DNA of 64,000 bases, taken from the NCBI GenBank assembly GCA_900314995.1, contig OMXK01000005.1:44010-108009 (forward strand), read 5' to 3'. Origin of the DNA: an uncultured Prevotella sp. Lineage in GTDB: Bacteria > Bacteroidota > Bacteroidia > Bacteroidales > Bacteroidaceae. The notes beneath the pieces are model-generated. The model made no database searches. It was not told the DNA's origin and saw only the letters and a program-made list of their open reading frames with translations. Positions 9,234 through 18,658 of this stretch are shown piece by piece (position 1 is the stretch's first letter; the number at the start of each line of letters is the position of its first letter). The position numbers were made by a program, and so were the translations under genes.

Positions 9234-10985
9234 ATGGGAGTATGTTTGGCTAATTCAATCAGTGGCCAGCCTCGCAAGGCGTCGCTCGCTGCTGTCCGTG
9301 AGCTGCAGACGGAAAATCATGTTGACGAGATTCTCTTCGACGTGAAGCAGAACAACAAAAGACCACCAGTAGTCGGCAGCCTGCCCAATGTCACGATGGG
9401 TACTACGACCTATCCTTCGATTTATAAGGGCATCGAGTATGACCTGATAGTGAAGCGATTGTTGCTGAAAATGGGCTATGGTGATCGTCCTATAGATGGT
9501 GAGCGTAACAATGCCATCTTCGCCTTGTCGCGCTACTTGCGCTATATCTGTGATTTTAATGTGGAGTGGCTCTTCCAGGTGATACCCCATTGGAAACTGC
9601 CTGACCATGAGGTGCTCTCAACACTGAAGAGTGGGGTTAACACCGTGCGGAAAGAAAGTATCCCGCCAACCCTTGGTGACCTGCTCAAGGGACTGGAGGC
9701 AGAGATGCAGGAACAGGGATTGGCAGAGAACGCTGAGGATGAGGACGACGGCCTTATCCCACGTGTGCCAGGACTGCTGCCCGGTATTCTGCAGCAGGTG
9801 GCCGACCATGCGCCTGCAGAGTTCAAGGAAGCCTCGCTGCTGTCGGCCCTGCCCATGCTGGGAACCGTGGCTACCGGTCTGCGCGCCAAGTATCGTGACG
9901 GTAAGGTTCAGTCGCCTTCTTTCATCGTAGATATCTGGTCGGATCAGGCCACAGGTAAGTCGTTTGTCGACCAGCTGATGGAATTGCTGATGGATCCCGT
10001 TATCAAGCAGGACGAGGAAGAGTGGCGGAAGGAGACGGAGTACTCGTTGGCAAAGAAAGACGGTCAGGAGGTGGAGAACCCTCGTGCGGCCATCCGTATC
10101 ATTGAAGCTAATATCGGTGTGAGTGCTTTCCTCGAACGGGCCATCTATGCCAAAGGCAAGCATCTTTTCACTTATGCGCCAGAGATCGAGACGGTGCAGA
10201 AGAACAATAAGGGTGGTGCGTGGACACAGAAGAATGACCTCATTCGTCTGGCCTACGACAACAAGCCCTGGGGACAGCACCGTATCTCGAAGGAATCGTT
10301 CTCGGGCAAGGTAGTTCTCTACTATAATATGCTGATGTGTGGTACGCCCCACAAGTGTCGTGCTTTCTTTTCCGATGCAGAGAGTGGTACTGTCAGCCGC
10401 ACTATCTTTGCAGAGCTGCCCGACATGATGGGTGCCAGGATGCCTGTATTTAAGACATGGACGAAGGAGGAGCAGGACGAGGTAAAACGTCAGTGTATGT
10501 GCCTGACGGACGAGGAAGGGGAGGTGGAATTGCCGTTGTTGAACAAGGCTATCGAAGAATGGGATGAATCGAAGCGCACGGAATATCTGAAGACATTGCG
10601 TCCAGCCCTCGATGTGTTCCGCCGTCGTTCGGCTCTCAATGGCTTCCGGGCAGGAATGGTGGCCTATGCGTTGGCTGGTTATCAGGAGACAGCTGAGGTC
10701 ATCAACTTCGCCCTATGGGTAGCTGAGCGTTGTCTCTATTATCAGGTGAAACTTTTCGGCAACCAAATTGACGCACTCCACAATGAGGTTCCTGAAATGA
10801 ACGGGATATTCCACAATGTCGATCTGTTGAAACTTCTCAGCAAAGAGTTCACGAAGGAGGAACTGGTGAACCTTCGTCTGACCTATGGTCAGTCACCAGT
10901 AGTCAAGTCGGTCATCCATCGCCTGAAGAAGGAAGGCCTGATCATCAAAATCGGTCCCAACCTCTGGCGGAAGGTAGACCTTTGA
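9234..10985 (+). CDS. DUF3987-type primase/helicase-like ATPase
   Basis: A 583-residue protein of the kind found in Bacteroidetes mobile or plastic regions. An N-terminal region (residues 1-130) is followed by an acidic hinge (EDEDDGLIPR) and an ATPase-like core with a P-loop-like stretch IWSDQATGKSFVDQL, FTYAPEIETV in the Walker B position and MLMCGTPHKCRAFF. The last 60 residues look like a winged-helix unit (SPVVKSVIHRLKKEGLIIKI). I infer a DNA-processing role; no substrate can be read. The frame is open further upstream to a TTG at 9183, but that lies before the probable promoter, so ATG 9234 is preferred. The gene is alone: a palindromic repeat pair precedes it and no integrase or VirE partner is near. 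It may be a domesticated remnant of an element. Confidence 0.7.
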   Translation: MGVCLANSISGQPRKASLAAVRELQTENHVDEILFDVKQNNKRPPVVGSLPNVTMGTTTYPSIYKGIEYDLIVKRLLLKMGYGDRPIDGERNNAIFALSRYLRYICDFNVEWLFQVIPHWKLPDHEVLSTLKSGVNTVRKESIPPTLGDLLKGLEAEMQEQGLAENAEDEDDGLIPRVPGLLPGILQQVADHAPAEFKEASLLSALPMLGTVATGLRAKYRDGKVQSPSFIVDIWSDQATGKSFVDQLMELLMDPVIKQDEEEWRKETEYSLAKKDGQEVENPRAAIRIIEANIGVSAFLERAIYAKGKHLFTYAPEIETVQKNNKGGAWTQKNDLIRLAYDNKPWGQHRISKESFSGKVVLYYNMLMCGTPHKCRAFFSDAESGTVSRTIFAELPDMMGARMPVFKTWTKEEQDEVKRQCMCLTDEEGEVELPLLNKAIEEWDESKRTEYLKTLRPALDVFRRRSALNGFRAGMVAYALAGYQETAEVINFALWVAERCLYYQVKLFGNQIDALHNEVPEMNGIFHNVDLLKLLSKEFTKEELVNLRLTYGQSPVVKSVIHRLKKEGLIIKIGPNLWRKVDL

Positions 10986-11038
10986 CAGGCATGTATGTTC
11001 CTCTTTGTTTGAGATTCGAAGTTTTTTTGGGGATAATA

Positions 11039-11070
11039 TTTGCATCTTGTTTAAAAAAGTAGTATCTTTG
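11039..11070 (+). promoter_or_regulatory. Promoter of the partner-switch/spike cassette
   Basis: A textbook Bacteroidetes promoter: TTTG at 11039-11042, a 20-base spacer, then TATCTTTG at 11063-11070, 41 bases before the ATG at 11112. It is the only clear promoter I found for the nine genes between 11.1 and 24.4 kb, all on the same strand with gaps of 18-68 bases. Confidence 0.8.
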
Positions 11071-11111
11071 CAGCGATAATAGAACTACAATATTATTCAC
11101 CTTTAAAAACA

Positions 11112-12071
11112 ATGATACAAAATACCAGGCTTCTGATGGTGCTTACTGCTCTCTTTGCCTTTTGCGGCAGCAAAGTGCAAGCACAGGACGAGACGATCGT
11201 GTTCACGCCCCAGTGGACGGCGCAGGCGCAGTTTGCCGGCTATTACGTGGCCGAGGCGAAGGGCTTCTACCGCGAGGCAGGGGTGAAAGTAAAGATTGAG
11301 CACCCGTCGGCAACGCAGCCCGCCATGAGCCGTCTCCGTAAGAACGAGTGTCAGGCCACAACGCTGCAACTCTGTCAGGCAATGGAAATCATCGACGACG
11401 GCATCCCCCTGGTGAACATCCTTCAGACATCGATGAACAATGCGATGGTGATCGTTTCTGCCCGCGGAGTAGACCCGCTGACGCAAAAGGGAGCCAAGGT
11501 GGGCGTCTGGAGCGTGGGTTTCGGACATCTGGCCATTTGCATGAGCATCAAGGATCATCTGAACTACGAGTGGATACGTTTTGCCCAGAACATCAACCTT
11601 TTTCTGGCTGGAGCCCTCGATGCCACTCTGGCCATGAGCTACAATGAATATTATCAGCTGGTTCAGGCAGGCATCAAGATGACTGACAAGAACGTGTACC
11701 GTTTTCGCGATCACGGCTACAATGTGCAGGAGGACGGCGTGTATATGACCCGCGAATACTACCAGAAGCACCGCGAGCAGGCCAGGAAGTTTGCCGATGC
11801 CAGCCGCAGAGGGTGGGAGTGGGCTGCCGAGCATCCCGAGGAGACGCTCGACATCGTGATGCAGTATGTCGAGAAGGCGCATATTGCCACCAACCGCGTG
11901 ATGCAGCGGCTGATGCTGAAGGACATCCTGCAGCTACAGGTGGACCGTGAATCGAAGAAGCGCGAGTTCCGCCTTCGCCCCGACATGGTGAGGCTGGCCA
12001 GCCAGTTGATGGTGGAGCACCAGATGCTGAGCCGCGAGGTGGCGTATGAGGAACTTGTTGATGAAAAGTGA
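11112..12071 (+). CDS. Periplasmic NMT1/THI5-like substrate-binding protein
   Basis: A 319-residue exported protein. It has a signal peptide (MIQNTRLLMVLTALFAFCGS, cleavage near VQA-QD) and an NMT1/THI5-like fold of the kind used by ABC importers for sulfonates, thiamine precursors or nitrate: FTPQWTAQAQFAGYYVAEAK, GFYREAGV and KVGVWSVGF are characteristic. No ABC permease or ATPase gene is adjacent. The next gene, 31 bases on, is a membrane phosphatase with an extracytoplasmic sensor domain, so I infer that this protein feeds ligand information to that sensor rather than to a transporter. It opens the cassette directly behind the promoter. The ligand cannot be read from sequence. Confidence 0.8.
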   Translation: MIQNTRLLMVLTALFAFCGSKVQAQDETIVFTPQWTAQAQFAGYYVAEAKGFYREAGVKVKIEHPSATQPAMSRLRKNECQATTLQLCQAMEIIDDGIPLVNILQTSMNNAMVIVSARGVDPLTQKGAKVGVWSVGFGHLAICMSIKDHLNYEWIRFAQNINLFLAGALDATLAMSYNEYYQLVQAGIKMTDKNVYRFRDHGYNVQEDGVYMTREYYQKHREQARKFADASRRGWEWAAEHPEETLDIVMQYVEKAHIATNRVMQRLMLKDILQLQVDRESKKREFRLRPDMVRLASQLMVEHQMLSREVAYEELVDEK

Positions 12072-12102
12072 AGAATGCCCTAAAATACTGACATAGAAGA
12101 AT

Positions 12103-14073
12103 ATGAAAGAAATTCTGCAATATATCCGCCGCAAACTTTACGTCAGGGTCAGCCTGTGGGTGGTGCTGTTTGCTGCCATCATCTTCATCGTTGCCCTGGG
12201 CTTTCTGTTCTTCCAGTCGCGTGAGGCTGTACGTCAGGAGGCAGTCAACAGTGCCACGCAGATACTCGACAAGACCTCGCTGCGCGTGGAGAGCATCCTG
12301 AACCGTGTGGAAGTTGCCTCTGCCATGACCAAGTGGCTCGTTGAGCGCCATCCCGACAAGGCCGACTCAATGTTCGTCTACAGCCGCGGCATGCTGCTGA
12401 ACAATCCTGACTTCTACAACTGCTCCATCGCCTTCGAACCCTACTACTTCAAGGACAAGGGCCGTTACTTCTCGGCCTACACCAAGCATGTCGGCGACAG
12501 CCTTCGTACGATTCAGGGCGGTAGCGACAACTACCAGTATTTCTTCATGGACTGGTATCTCTTGCCTTCGCTGCTCGACAAGCCATGCTGGACGGAGCCT
12601 TACTTCGATCTCGATGTGGCTACGAACACGAGTGAGATGGTGACCAGCTACTGCCAGGCCATCAAGGATAACGAAGGTCGGATGATAGGTGCCATCAATA
12701 CCAGTCTTTCCATCAGTTGGCTCTCGCAGACTATATCGGCCATTAAGCCTTATCCCAACTCCTATAGTGTCATGATCGGGCGTGGCGGTACCTATTTCGT
12801 ACATCCTGATTCCACCAAGATTACCCGCCAGACGATCTTTACCAAGTCTTTGGAACAGCCTGACACAGCTCTTGTCGCCTTGGGGTATGCCATGCAGCGT
12901 GGCGAGGAGGGCATGAAGCGCATGAACATCAATGGGCAGGATAGTTATGTGTTCTACAAACCACTTGGTCAGACAGGCTGCTCGATGGCCATCGTCTGTC
13001 CGGAAAGTGACATCTTCAGCGGCTTCGACCGTCTCCGTCGTACCGTTATGGCCATCGTCATTGTGGGGCTGCTGCTGATGCTCTACATGTTCATCCGTAT
13101 TATCACCAGCGAGCTACAGCCCCTGCGTCGGCTGGCAAAGGGAGCTGAGACCATTGCCTCGGGACATTTTGACGTCCAATTACCTGACTTGCAACGCATC
13201 GACGAGATCGGACAACTGAGCCATTCTTTTTCCGACATGCAGCAGTCGCTTGTGAAATATATCGAAGAACTGAAGGAAACCACCGCCAAGAAAGCCTCTA
13301 TCGAGAGTGACCTCCGTATTGCCAGCAGCATACAGATGGGCATGCTACCCGAGAAGTTCCCCACAAAGGCTGACCGCGATGATGTGCAAATCTATGCCTC
13401 GCTGACCCCTGCCAAGGATGTAGGTGGCGACCTCTTTGACTTCTATTTCCGAGATGAGAAACTCTTCTTCTGCATCGGAGACGTATCGGGAAAGGGTGTC
13501 CCTGCCTCACTTTTCATGGCGGTCACCAGAGCCGTGTTCCGCACTGTTTCTGCCCACGAGTCGATGCCCGACCGTATTATTATCGCTATGAACAAGACAA
13601 TGGCCGGCATGAACAAGACCCACATGTTCGTGACCCTCTTTGTCGGCGTGCTCGACCTGCCTACTGGACGCCTGCACTATAGCAATGCCGGGCACGACGC
13701 GCCGCTGCTTGTCGGAGATGGTGTCGGAGAGTTGCCCTGCGATGCGAATATTCCCGTAGGTTTTATGCCCAAGTGGAAGTACACGCTGCAGGAAGCCCAG
13801 ATATTCACGGGAACTACTATCTTCCTCTTCACCGACGGACTAACCGAGGCGATGGATGTAGACAATGCCCAGTTCCAGATGGAGCGCATCAACGATGTGG
13901 CATTAAAGGCGCTCTCCCAGCAACAGCAGGAACCGAAGCAACTCATCGACCAGATGACCGATGCCGTTCATCAATTTGTCGGAGATGCCGAGCAGAGTGA
14001 CGATCTGACGATGATGGCCATCCAATACATCAAACAGCAGAGTGCTGTGAGTATGCGGAAGAGTATAAAATAG
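12103..14073 (+). CDS. Membrane sensor SpoIIE-type serine phosphatase (RsbU-like)
   Basis: A 656-residue receptor phosphatase predicted to dephosphorylate STAS-domain antagonists in a partner-switching circuit. Order: TM1 (about 15-36), a large periplasmic dCache-like sensor (about 40-310), TM2 (about 314-335), a HAMP linker (LQPLRRLAKGAETIASGHFD), a coiled coil, then the PP2C/SpoIIE domain from about residue 405. The metal-binding acidic residues are present: Asp443 in VGGDLFDF, Asp460 in GDVSGKG, and Asp633-Asp634 in SDDLTMMA. It lies between the binding protein and a STAS gene (14115), matching the RsbU-RsbV order. A second phosphatase with a different sensor and an added kinase domain is encoded at 22249. 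Family call is firm; its partner being the adjacent STAS protein is inferred. Confidence 0.92.
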   Translation: MKEILQYIRRKLYVRVSLWVVLFAAIIFIVALGFLFFQSREAVRQEAVNSATQILDKTSLRVESILNRVEVASAMTKWLVERHPDKADSMFVYSRGMLLNNPDFYNCSIAFEPYYFKDKGRYFSAYTKHVGDSLRTIQGGSDNYQYFFMDWYLLPSLLDKPCWTEPYFDLDVATNTSEMVTSYCQAIKDNEGRMIGAINTSLSISWLSQTISAIKPYPNSYSVMIGRGGTYFVHPDSTKITRQTIFTKSLEQPDTALVALGYAMQRGEEGMKRMNINGQDSYVFYKPLGQTGCSMAIVCPESDIFSGFDRLRRTVMAIVIVGLLLMLYMFIRIITSELQPLRRLAKGAETIASGHFDVQLPDLQRIDEIGQLSHSFSDMQQSLVKYIEELKETTAKKASIESDLRIASSIQMGMLPEKFPTKADRDDVQIYASLTPAKDVGGDLFDFYFRDEKLFFCIGDVSGKGVPASLFMAVTRAVFRTVSAHESMPDRIIIAMNKTMAGMNKTHMFVTLFVGVLDLPTGRLHYSNAGHDAPLLVGDGVGELPCDANIPVGFMPKWKYTLQEAQIFTGTTIFLFTDGLTEAMDVDNAQFQMERINDVALKALSQQQQEPKQLIDQMTDAVHQFVGDAEQSDDLTMMAIQYIKQQSAVSMRKSIK

Positions 14074-14114
14074 TGAATAATAAATAATAAGGTATTAATT
14101 AAATCATCATCAAA

Positions 14115-14417
14115 ATGAAAACGACAATTCAAGAAAAAGACGGTTGCATGGTTGCCATTTTGGAGGGTAGCCTCAACACCGCAGAAGCTCCTGAGACTGA
14201 AAAGGCTATGGCACCTCTGTTCGACGTAGAGGGAAAGGATATTATTCTCGACTGTACGAATCTCGAGTATATCTCATCTGCAGGTTTGCGTATCTTCCTT
14301 GCTGTACTGCAGAGTGCTGAAGAAAAAGGTGAGCATGTGTACATTTCGGGCATCAACGACAATGTACGCTCCATCTTTGCTATTACCGGATTCAGCAATA
14401 TTTTCGAATTCAAGTAA
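14115..14417 (+). CDS. STAS-domain anti-sigma-factor antagonist (RsbV/SpoIIAA-like)
   Basis: A 100-residue single STAS domain. The phosphorylation helix start is intact: YISSAGLR with Ser54 and Ser55, preceded by the usual ILDCTNLEY strand. In known systems the unphosphorylated antagonist binds an RsbW-type kinase and frees that kinase's other partner. It follows the sensor phosphatase by 41 bases and precedes the VgrG-like gene by 68 bases. A second STAS gene lies at 21395, beside the kinase gene, so the cassette has two antagonists for at least two kinase domains. Which antagonist pairs with which kinase cannot be told by eye. Confidence 0.92.
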   Translation: MKTTIQEKDGCMVAILEGSLNTAEAPETEKAMAPLFDVEGKDIILDCTNLEYISSAGLRIFLAVLQSAEEKGEHVYISGINDNVRSIFAITGFSNIFEFK

Positions 14418-14485
14418 ACGGTGGCTGAATTGATGCGGCTAACGACAGTCCTTATCAGTAACGAACATTCAATAACAGATGTGAG

Positions 14486-17400
14486 ATGGCAGCAGAATCG
14501 AGTAACAATACAAACTTAATTTATAGACTGACATTTGGCGGGTTCATTGGCTCCAAAGGTAAGCAGCCGGATGAATTACAACTGAACCAGGGAGTCCGTA
14601 AAGTGATTTCCGACGACAATAGAAACTATTACATGTTGCTTTGCGGTGTCAAGGTGAACCGTAAGATCTACCAGCCTACCGAGATTGAGGCAGAACTGGA
14701 TTTCACTCACGAAACCACCGACGCGCAAAACAAGAAAAAGAGCACCGCGCCCAAGTTTAGCGATATCAAAGGTTACCTGCTGCAACGAGAGGTGACGGTC
14801 GACATCGTTGATAATGATAAAAAGGACAAAGACGGTAAGCCGGTGACCTACAACGTGGCCAAGAACTGTTATGTGTTTGAAATGACCCCGCAGCTGCAAC
14901 GTGATGTGGACGGCACGAAGATGTATGTGAAACTGAGCATCTTCAGCATGGATAAGCTGATGACCCTCAACAAGTACAGCAAGGCATACGTGGCCCGCAA
15001 GCTCGGCTCTGAAATCCTGCAGCCAGAGAGCCTGAATTTCGGAAACGTCTCCGATGGTGTTCCCTTGATAGACTCCTATGTCGGCAACCAACAGCATCTG
15101 ACGTACACTGTTTCCGGCGAAAAGTTCGAGTTCATACAGCCCTATCTGGTACAGTATAATGAGTCGTTCTACGACTTCCTGGTGCGCACCTCCAACCGTT
15201 GTGGAGAGTTCCTCTTCTTTGAGGACGGCAAACTGGTGTTAGGTTTGCCAAAAAGCGAATCAAAAAGCGACTCGCTTGTAGAAATCGACAAATACGAGAC
15301 TGTGACCGTTATGGAGAGGTCGGTCGATCCGCTGATAATCAGTGGCTATGCCCGCGACAGCGTGAAAGACGGCGACGGCACGCTGAAGGGAACTGCCGGC
15401 GGCAGCGACAGTAATCCCGAACTGAACATCTCGCCCATAGCCAAGGAGCAAACCGGATTCCCCAAGGATGTCTTCCCCACCTACACTGCGAGCAATGCCG
15501 AACTCGCCCAGGACGACTACATCTTCCCGCTCTACAGGGGCAAGTTCACCAATCGAAAGCGTGAACTCTGCTATGACGGCAATACCGGCCAGAATGCCTT
15601 AGGCAGATCGATGCTGCTCGGCAAGACCCTACTGGGCAATGAATTAGACCTTGGAGGAGGAGGCTTTCCCATCTCCTTGGCCATAGATGCGTTTCTCAAC
15701 GAAGCCGTGCCAACCGTTTTAGGCGATATGAGGGTGAAGTCGTGGAACGGCACGCAGGCCGCGCGGTATATGGATATCCTGAAAGGGAAAAACGATCAAT
15801 GCGACGATCAGAAGACCGTGCAGTTTGGCACGCTGAAGAGCGAAGGATGGACTACCCTGAAATATTATAAGGATATCCTTCTGCACGAAGAGGCACAGCA
15901 GCGGAAGATCGTGTGCATCAATATGGGCACCAATTTTGTCAATGTGAAGTTAGGCCAGAAGATCAAGGTCGATGGGCTCGACGATGTCTATGTCATCATT
16001 CAGATACAGCAGAACTCCGAGGTGGCCTGGAAACGCAACTACGACAGATACGGCATGGAGGCAGACGATAAAGACACAGGCGTGCGCTCGCTGAAAATCT
16101 ATGCCATCCCAGGGTATGGTGATGACAATATTCAGTTCATTCCCCCTGTGCATCCGGTACCAGTCATCCGGAAGGTGGGACCTCAGACAGCCTTCGTGAC
16201 CGACAATGAAGACCCGAAGTTCCAGGGGCGTGTACGCATCGCCTTCCCTTGGCAGTCGCTGGGCGGCCCGGAAAGGAGTCAACTCAATGAAGTGGCTATC
16301 AAACTTCACGAGATGGTGAGCAGCATCGAGGACTTGAGAAAGAAGGAGAAAATGCTTCTGGAAGAGTCAACGAAAGCTAGCCAATACTTAGAGGAACTCA
16401 AGAAATATGTAAATGCCACGAAAGATGAGCGTGAAGAACTGCTCAAGCAGAGGAAACAAAAAGTAGAAGATATAAAAAAGGATCTCGACCAGTTCAAAGC
16501 CTCACTGAACCAAAAGGAAAAAGAGGAAAAGGAGGCCCAGAAAGAAAAGACAGAGAAAGAGATAGCCGAATTTGAGGCAGCGGCTAAGGAGCACGACGAG
16601 AGGAAGGGCAAGGCCGGCTATCAGAATCCTGAGAAGGACAACACCATAATCCGCAAGTATAAGGATATCTATGACAAGAAGAACGGGGAGTACCTGAAGG
16701 CCCATGTCGACTTGCAAACAGCCGGAAATAAGGAGAAGGCTATAGAAGCCGAAGGCCAGAAACTGAAAGAAAAGATAGAAGAAAGCGTGTATGCCATGTC
16801 GTCGCCGTGGGTGCGCGTCGTCACGCCGATGGCCTCGCCCGGCGGCGGCACATTCTTCCGTCCCAGAGTAGGCGACGAAGTGATGGTGAACTTTGAGAAC
16901 GACAACGTGGAGCGTCCCTATGTCATAGGCAGCGTGTTCTCCAAGAACACCCTCACCCCCGACGAGAAGATGTATCGCCAGCGTGGCCCTGAGTTGCAAG
17001 GCAAGGATGTGAGCATGATGATGGTGTCGCCCAACGGCCATCACATCACCTTTACCGACCCCGACGGCGGCACTAACTTCCTGACCAATCTGGTCTCGCC
17101 GGGACTGGGCCTGTGGGGGACTATCGTGGGAGGGTGGTTCAACAGTCTCCTCCCTGGTGCCAAGGACCTGGCAGGCGGTATCCATATCGGCGACCGTTAC
17201 GGGCTATACGAGATAGACATGAAGAGCCACAAGCGCTCCATCGAAATCAATTCGCCTTTCGGCACGGTGGCCATCAATGCCTTCTCGGGCATCACCATCA
17301 GTGCCCCCAACGGCAATGTCACCATCAAGGGAAAGAACATCAATCTGGAGGCTAGTAACAAGGTGAACATCCTCTCGGGGCTGAATATTGATGACGACCC

Positions 17401-18640
17401 GGGCTTTGGCGATCCCGAAGGAAAGGCCTACCAGGCTGGTAAGGCACTTACCGACCTCTTCGCCGAGATTATCCCTGCAGAACTCACCAAGTATATGTTC
17501 AGTTCGGTGACCGACCTGAGCTACATTCGCCACGTGGTGGAGGTGTTTGTGCGCCCCGTTGACGGCACGCTCAAGCTCAAGTCGAAACGCTATCTGATGC
17601 TGGAGGCCGGCAAGGGTAATGCCACCATCCGTCATGACCGCTATGCCACGGCAGTGGCAGGAAAGAAGGAGTCGCAGGAGGATTTCTTCAAGGCCATGCT
17701 CGCCGGGGTGAAGTTCATCTGTGAGAAGGTCGACCTCTTCTACGATACCTATGAGGCATTATGGGCCGACGGCTACAAGAAGAGGATTGCCTACGAGGAC
17801 ACAGCCTACGCTCTACAGATAAAGGATGTCAAGAATCCAAATCTAAGGAAGCTTGCCTATGACACCACCGATGAATGGACTGATGACATCATCACAGAAT
17901 CCACTTACAAGGACATCCTCGCCTCTACTATGTTCCATATGATCAAGGACCCTGCAGATGCCTTTGCCGAAGCAGCCTTCAAAATCTACCGGCATGTGGA
18001 GAGCTTCGAAGAAATGCTGAAAGATTATTCGGCTCTTCCCATCGGCAATTTCCCATGGATAGGCGATTGCTTCATGACAGCGATTGGTAATGTGAACAGC
18101 AAGTGCAAAATGACAGAAGAGTGGGCGCAGGCATTCGCCAAAGGCAAGGAAGACGAGCTTTTCAACGATTCCAATCCCGATCCGAAAACCGACAAGTTTG
18201 CGATGGCTAACAAGAAACTGTTCAAACGCAAACTTCTGCTCTGTTTCATCCATACTGTGGGCAAAGATCCCGGAAACGAGAAGGGCAAGTACTTCAACTG
18301 CGGACTCCGCATCGACGAGATACTGAAAGAGGAGTGGATCAGACAGGAATTCTACTGGAATCGCACAGTGTTCTTCCTCGACCGTGACAAGAGGATGAAT
18401 TACCACAACTTCTGGCGTAAGCTGTATGACAATACGTGGGGCATGGTTGTAAGCAATGCCAAGAAAATCGCGGCTCCCTTCGACCGTGACATCTGGAATG
18501 ACACGGCCGATGGGCAGATACTCTTCTCTGAGAAGGAGAACAAGACCCTCAACTTCCAGGGCGAGGGTCTCCACGAGGAGAGCAGTTCTAACATCGGCAC
18601 GCTCGCACATCTGAAGAAAGAACTGATGGCTATCAAGTAA
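14486..18640 (+). CDS. Giant VgrG-like spike protein with coiled coil inserted in the OB fold
   Basis: A 1384-residue protein resembling the T6SS/phage spike (VgrG, gp27-gp5). Residues 1-560 are a gp27-like base. An OB-fold begins at about 578 (GRVRIAFPW). Residues 608-770 are a highly charged Glu/Lys coiled coil. The OB fold then resumes with SPWVRVVTPM and FRPRVGDEVMVNFENDNVER, ending in VIGSVF near 815. A needle-like beta segment follows (about 912-962, SIEINSPFGTVAINAFSG), then a 400-residue C-terminal domain I cannot assign. Typical VgrG proteins are 600-700 residues. No signal peptide is visible. Its neighbours are a second solenoid protein and partner-switching regulators, not T6SS structural genes. 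It could be an orphan spike with a C-terminal effector domain, or a spike-derived scaffold. Confidence 0.8.
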   Translation: MAAESSNNTNLIYRLTFGGFIGSKGKQPDELQLNQGVRKVISDDNRNYYMLLCGVKVNRKIYQPTEIEAELDFTHETTDAQNKKKSTAPKFSDIKGYLLQREVTVDIVDNDKKDKDGKPVTYNVAKNCYVFEMTPQLQRDVDGTKMYVKLSIFSMDKLMTLNKYSKAYVARKLGSEILQPESLNFGNVSDGVPLIDSYVGNQQHLTYTVSGEKFEFIQPYLVQYNESFYDFLVRTSNRCGEFLFFEDGKLVLGLPKSESKSDSLVEIDKYETVTVMERSVDPLIISGYARDSVKDGDGTLKGTAGGSDSNPELNISPIAKEQTGFPKDVFPTYTASNAELAQDDYIFPLYRGKFTNRKRELCYDGNTGQNALGRSMLLGKTLLGNELDLGGGGFPISLAIDAFLNEAVPTVLGDMRVKSWNGTQAARYMDILKGKNDQCDDQKTVQFGTLKSEGWTTLKYYKDILLHEEAQQRKIVCINMGTNFVNVKLGQKIKVDGLDDVYVIIQIQQNSEVAWKRNYDRYGMEADDKDTGVRSLKIYAIPGYGDDNIQFIPPVHPVPVIRKVGPQTAFVTDNEDPKFQGRVRIAFPWQSLGGPERSQLNEVAIKLHEMVSSIEDLRKKEKMLLEESTKASQYLEELKKYVNATKDEREELLKQRKQKVEDIKKDLDQFKASLNQKEKEEKEAQKEKTEKEIAEFEAAAKEHDERKGKAGYQNPEKDNTIIRKYKDIYDKKNGEYLKAHVDLQTAGNKEKAIEAEGQKLKEKIEESVYAMSSPWVRVVTPMASPGGGTFFRPRVGDEVMVNFENDNVERPYVIGSVFSKNTLTPDEKMYRQRGPELQGKDVSMMMVSPNGHHITFTDPDGGTNFLTNLVSPGLGLWGTIVGGWFNSLLPGAKDLAGGIHIGDRYGLYEIDMKSHKRSIEINSPFGTVAINAFSGITISAPNGNVTIKGKNINLEASNKVNILSGLNIDDDPGFGDPEGKAYQAGKALTDLFAEIIPAELTKYMFSSVTDLSYIRHVVEVFVRPVDGTLKLKSKRYLMLEAGKGNATIRHDRYATAVAGKKESQEDFFKAMLAGVKFICEKVDLFYDTYEALWADGYKKRIAYEDTAYALQIKDVKNPNLRKLAYDTTDEWTDDIITESTYKDILASTMFHMIKDPADAFAEAAFKIYRHVESFEEMLKDYSALPIGNFPWIGDCFMTAIGNVNSKCKMTEEWAQAFAKGKEDELFNDSNPDPKTDKFAMANKKLFKRKLLLCFIHTVGKDPGNEKGKYFNCGLRIDEILKEEWIRQEFYWNRTVFFLDRDKRMNYHNFWRKLYDNTWGMVVSNAKKIAAPFDRDIWNDTADGQILFSEKENKTLNFQGEGLHEESSSNIGTLAHLKKELMAIK

Positions 18641-18658
18641 AAGGTAAAAAGGTAAAAA

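Noticed and set aside
11112-12071. ABC importer for thiamine precursor or sulfonate
   Set aside because: Only the binding protein is present; no permease or ATPase is adjacent, so a transport role cannot be claimed.
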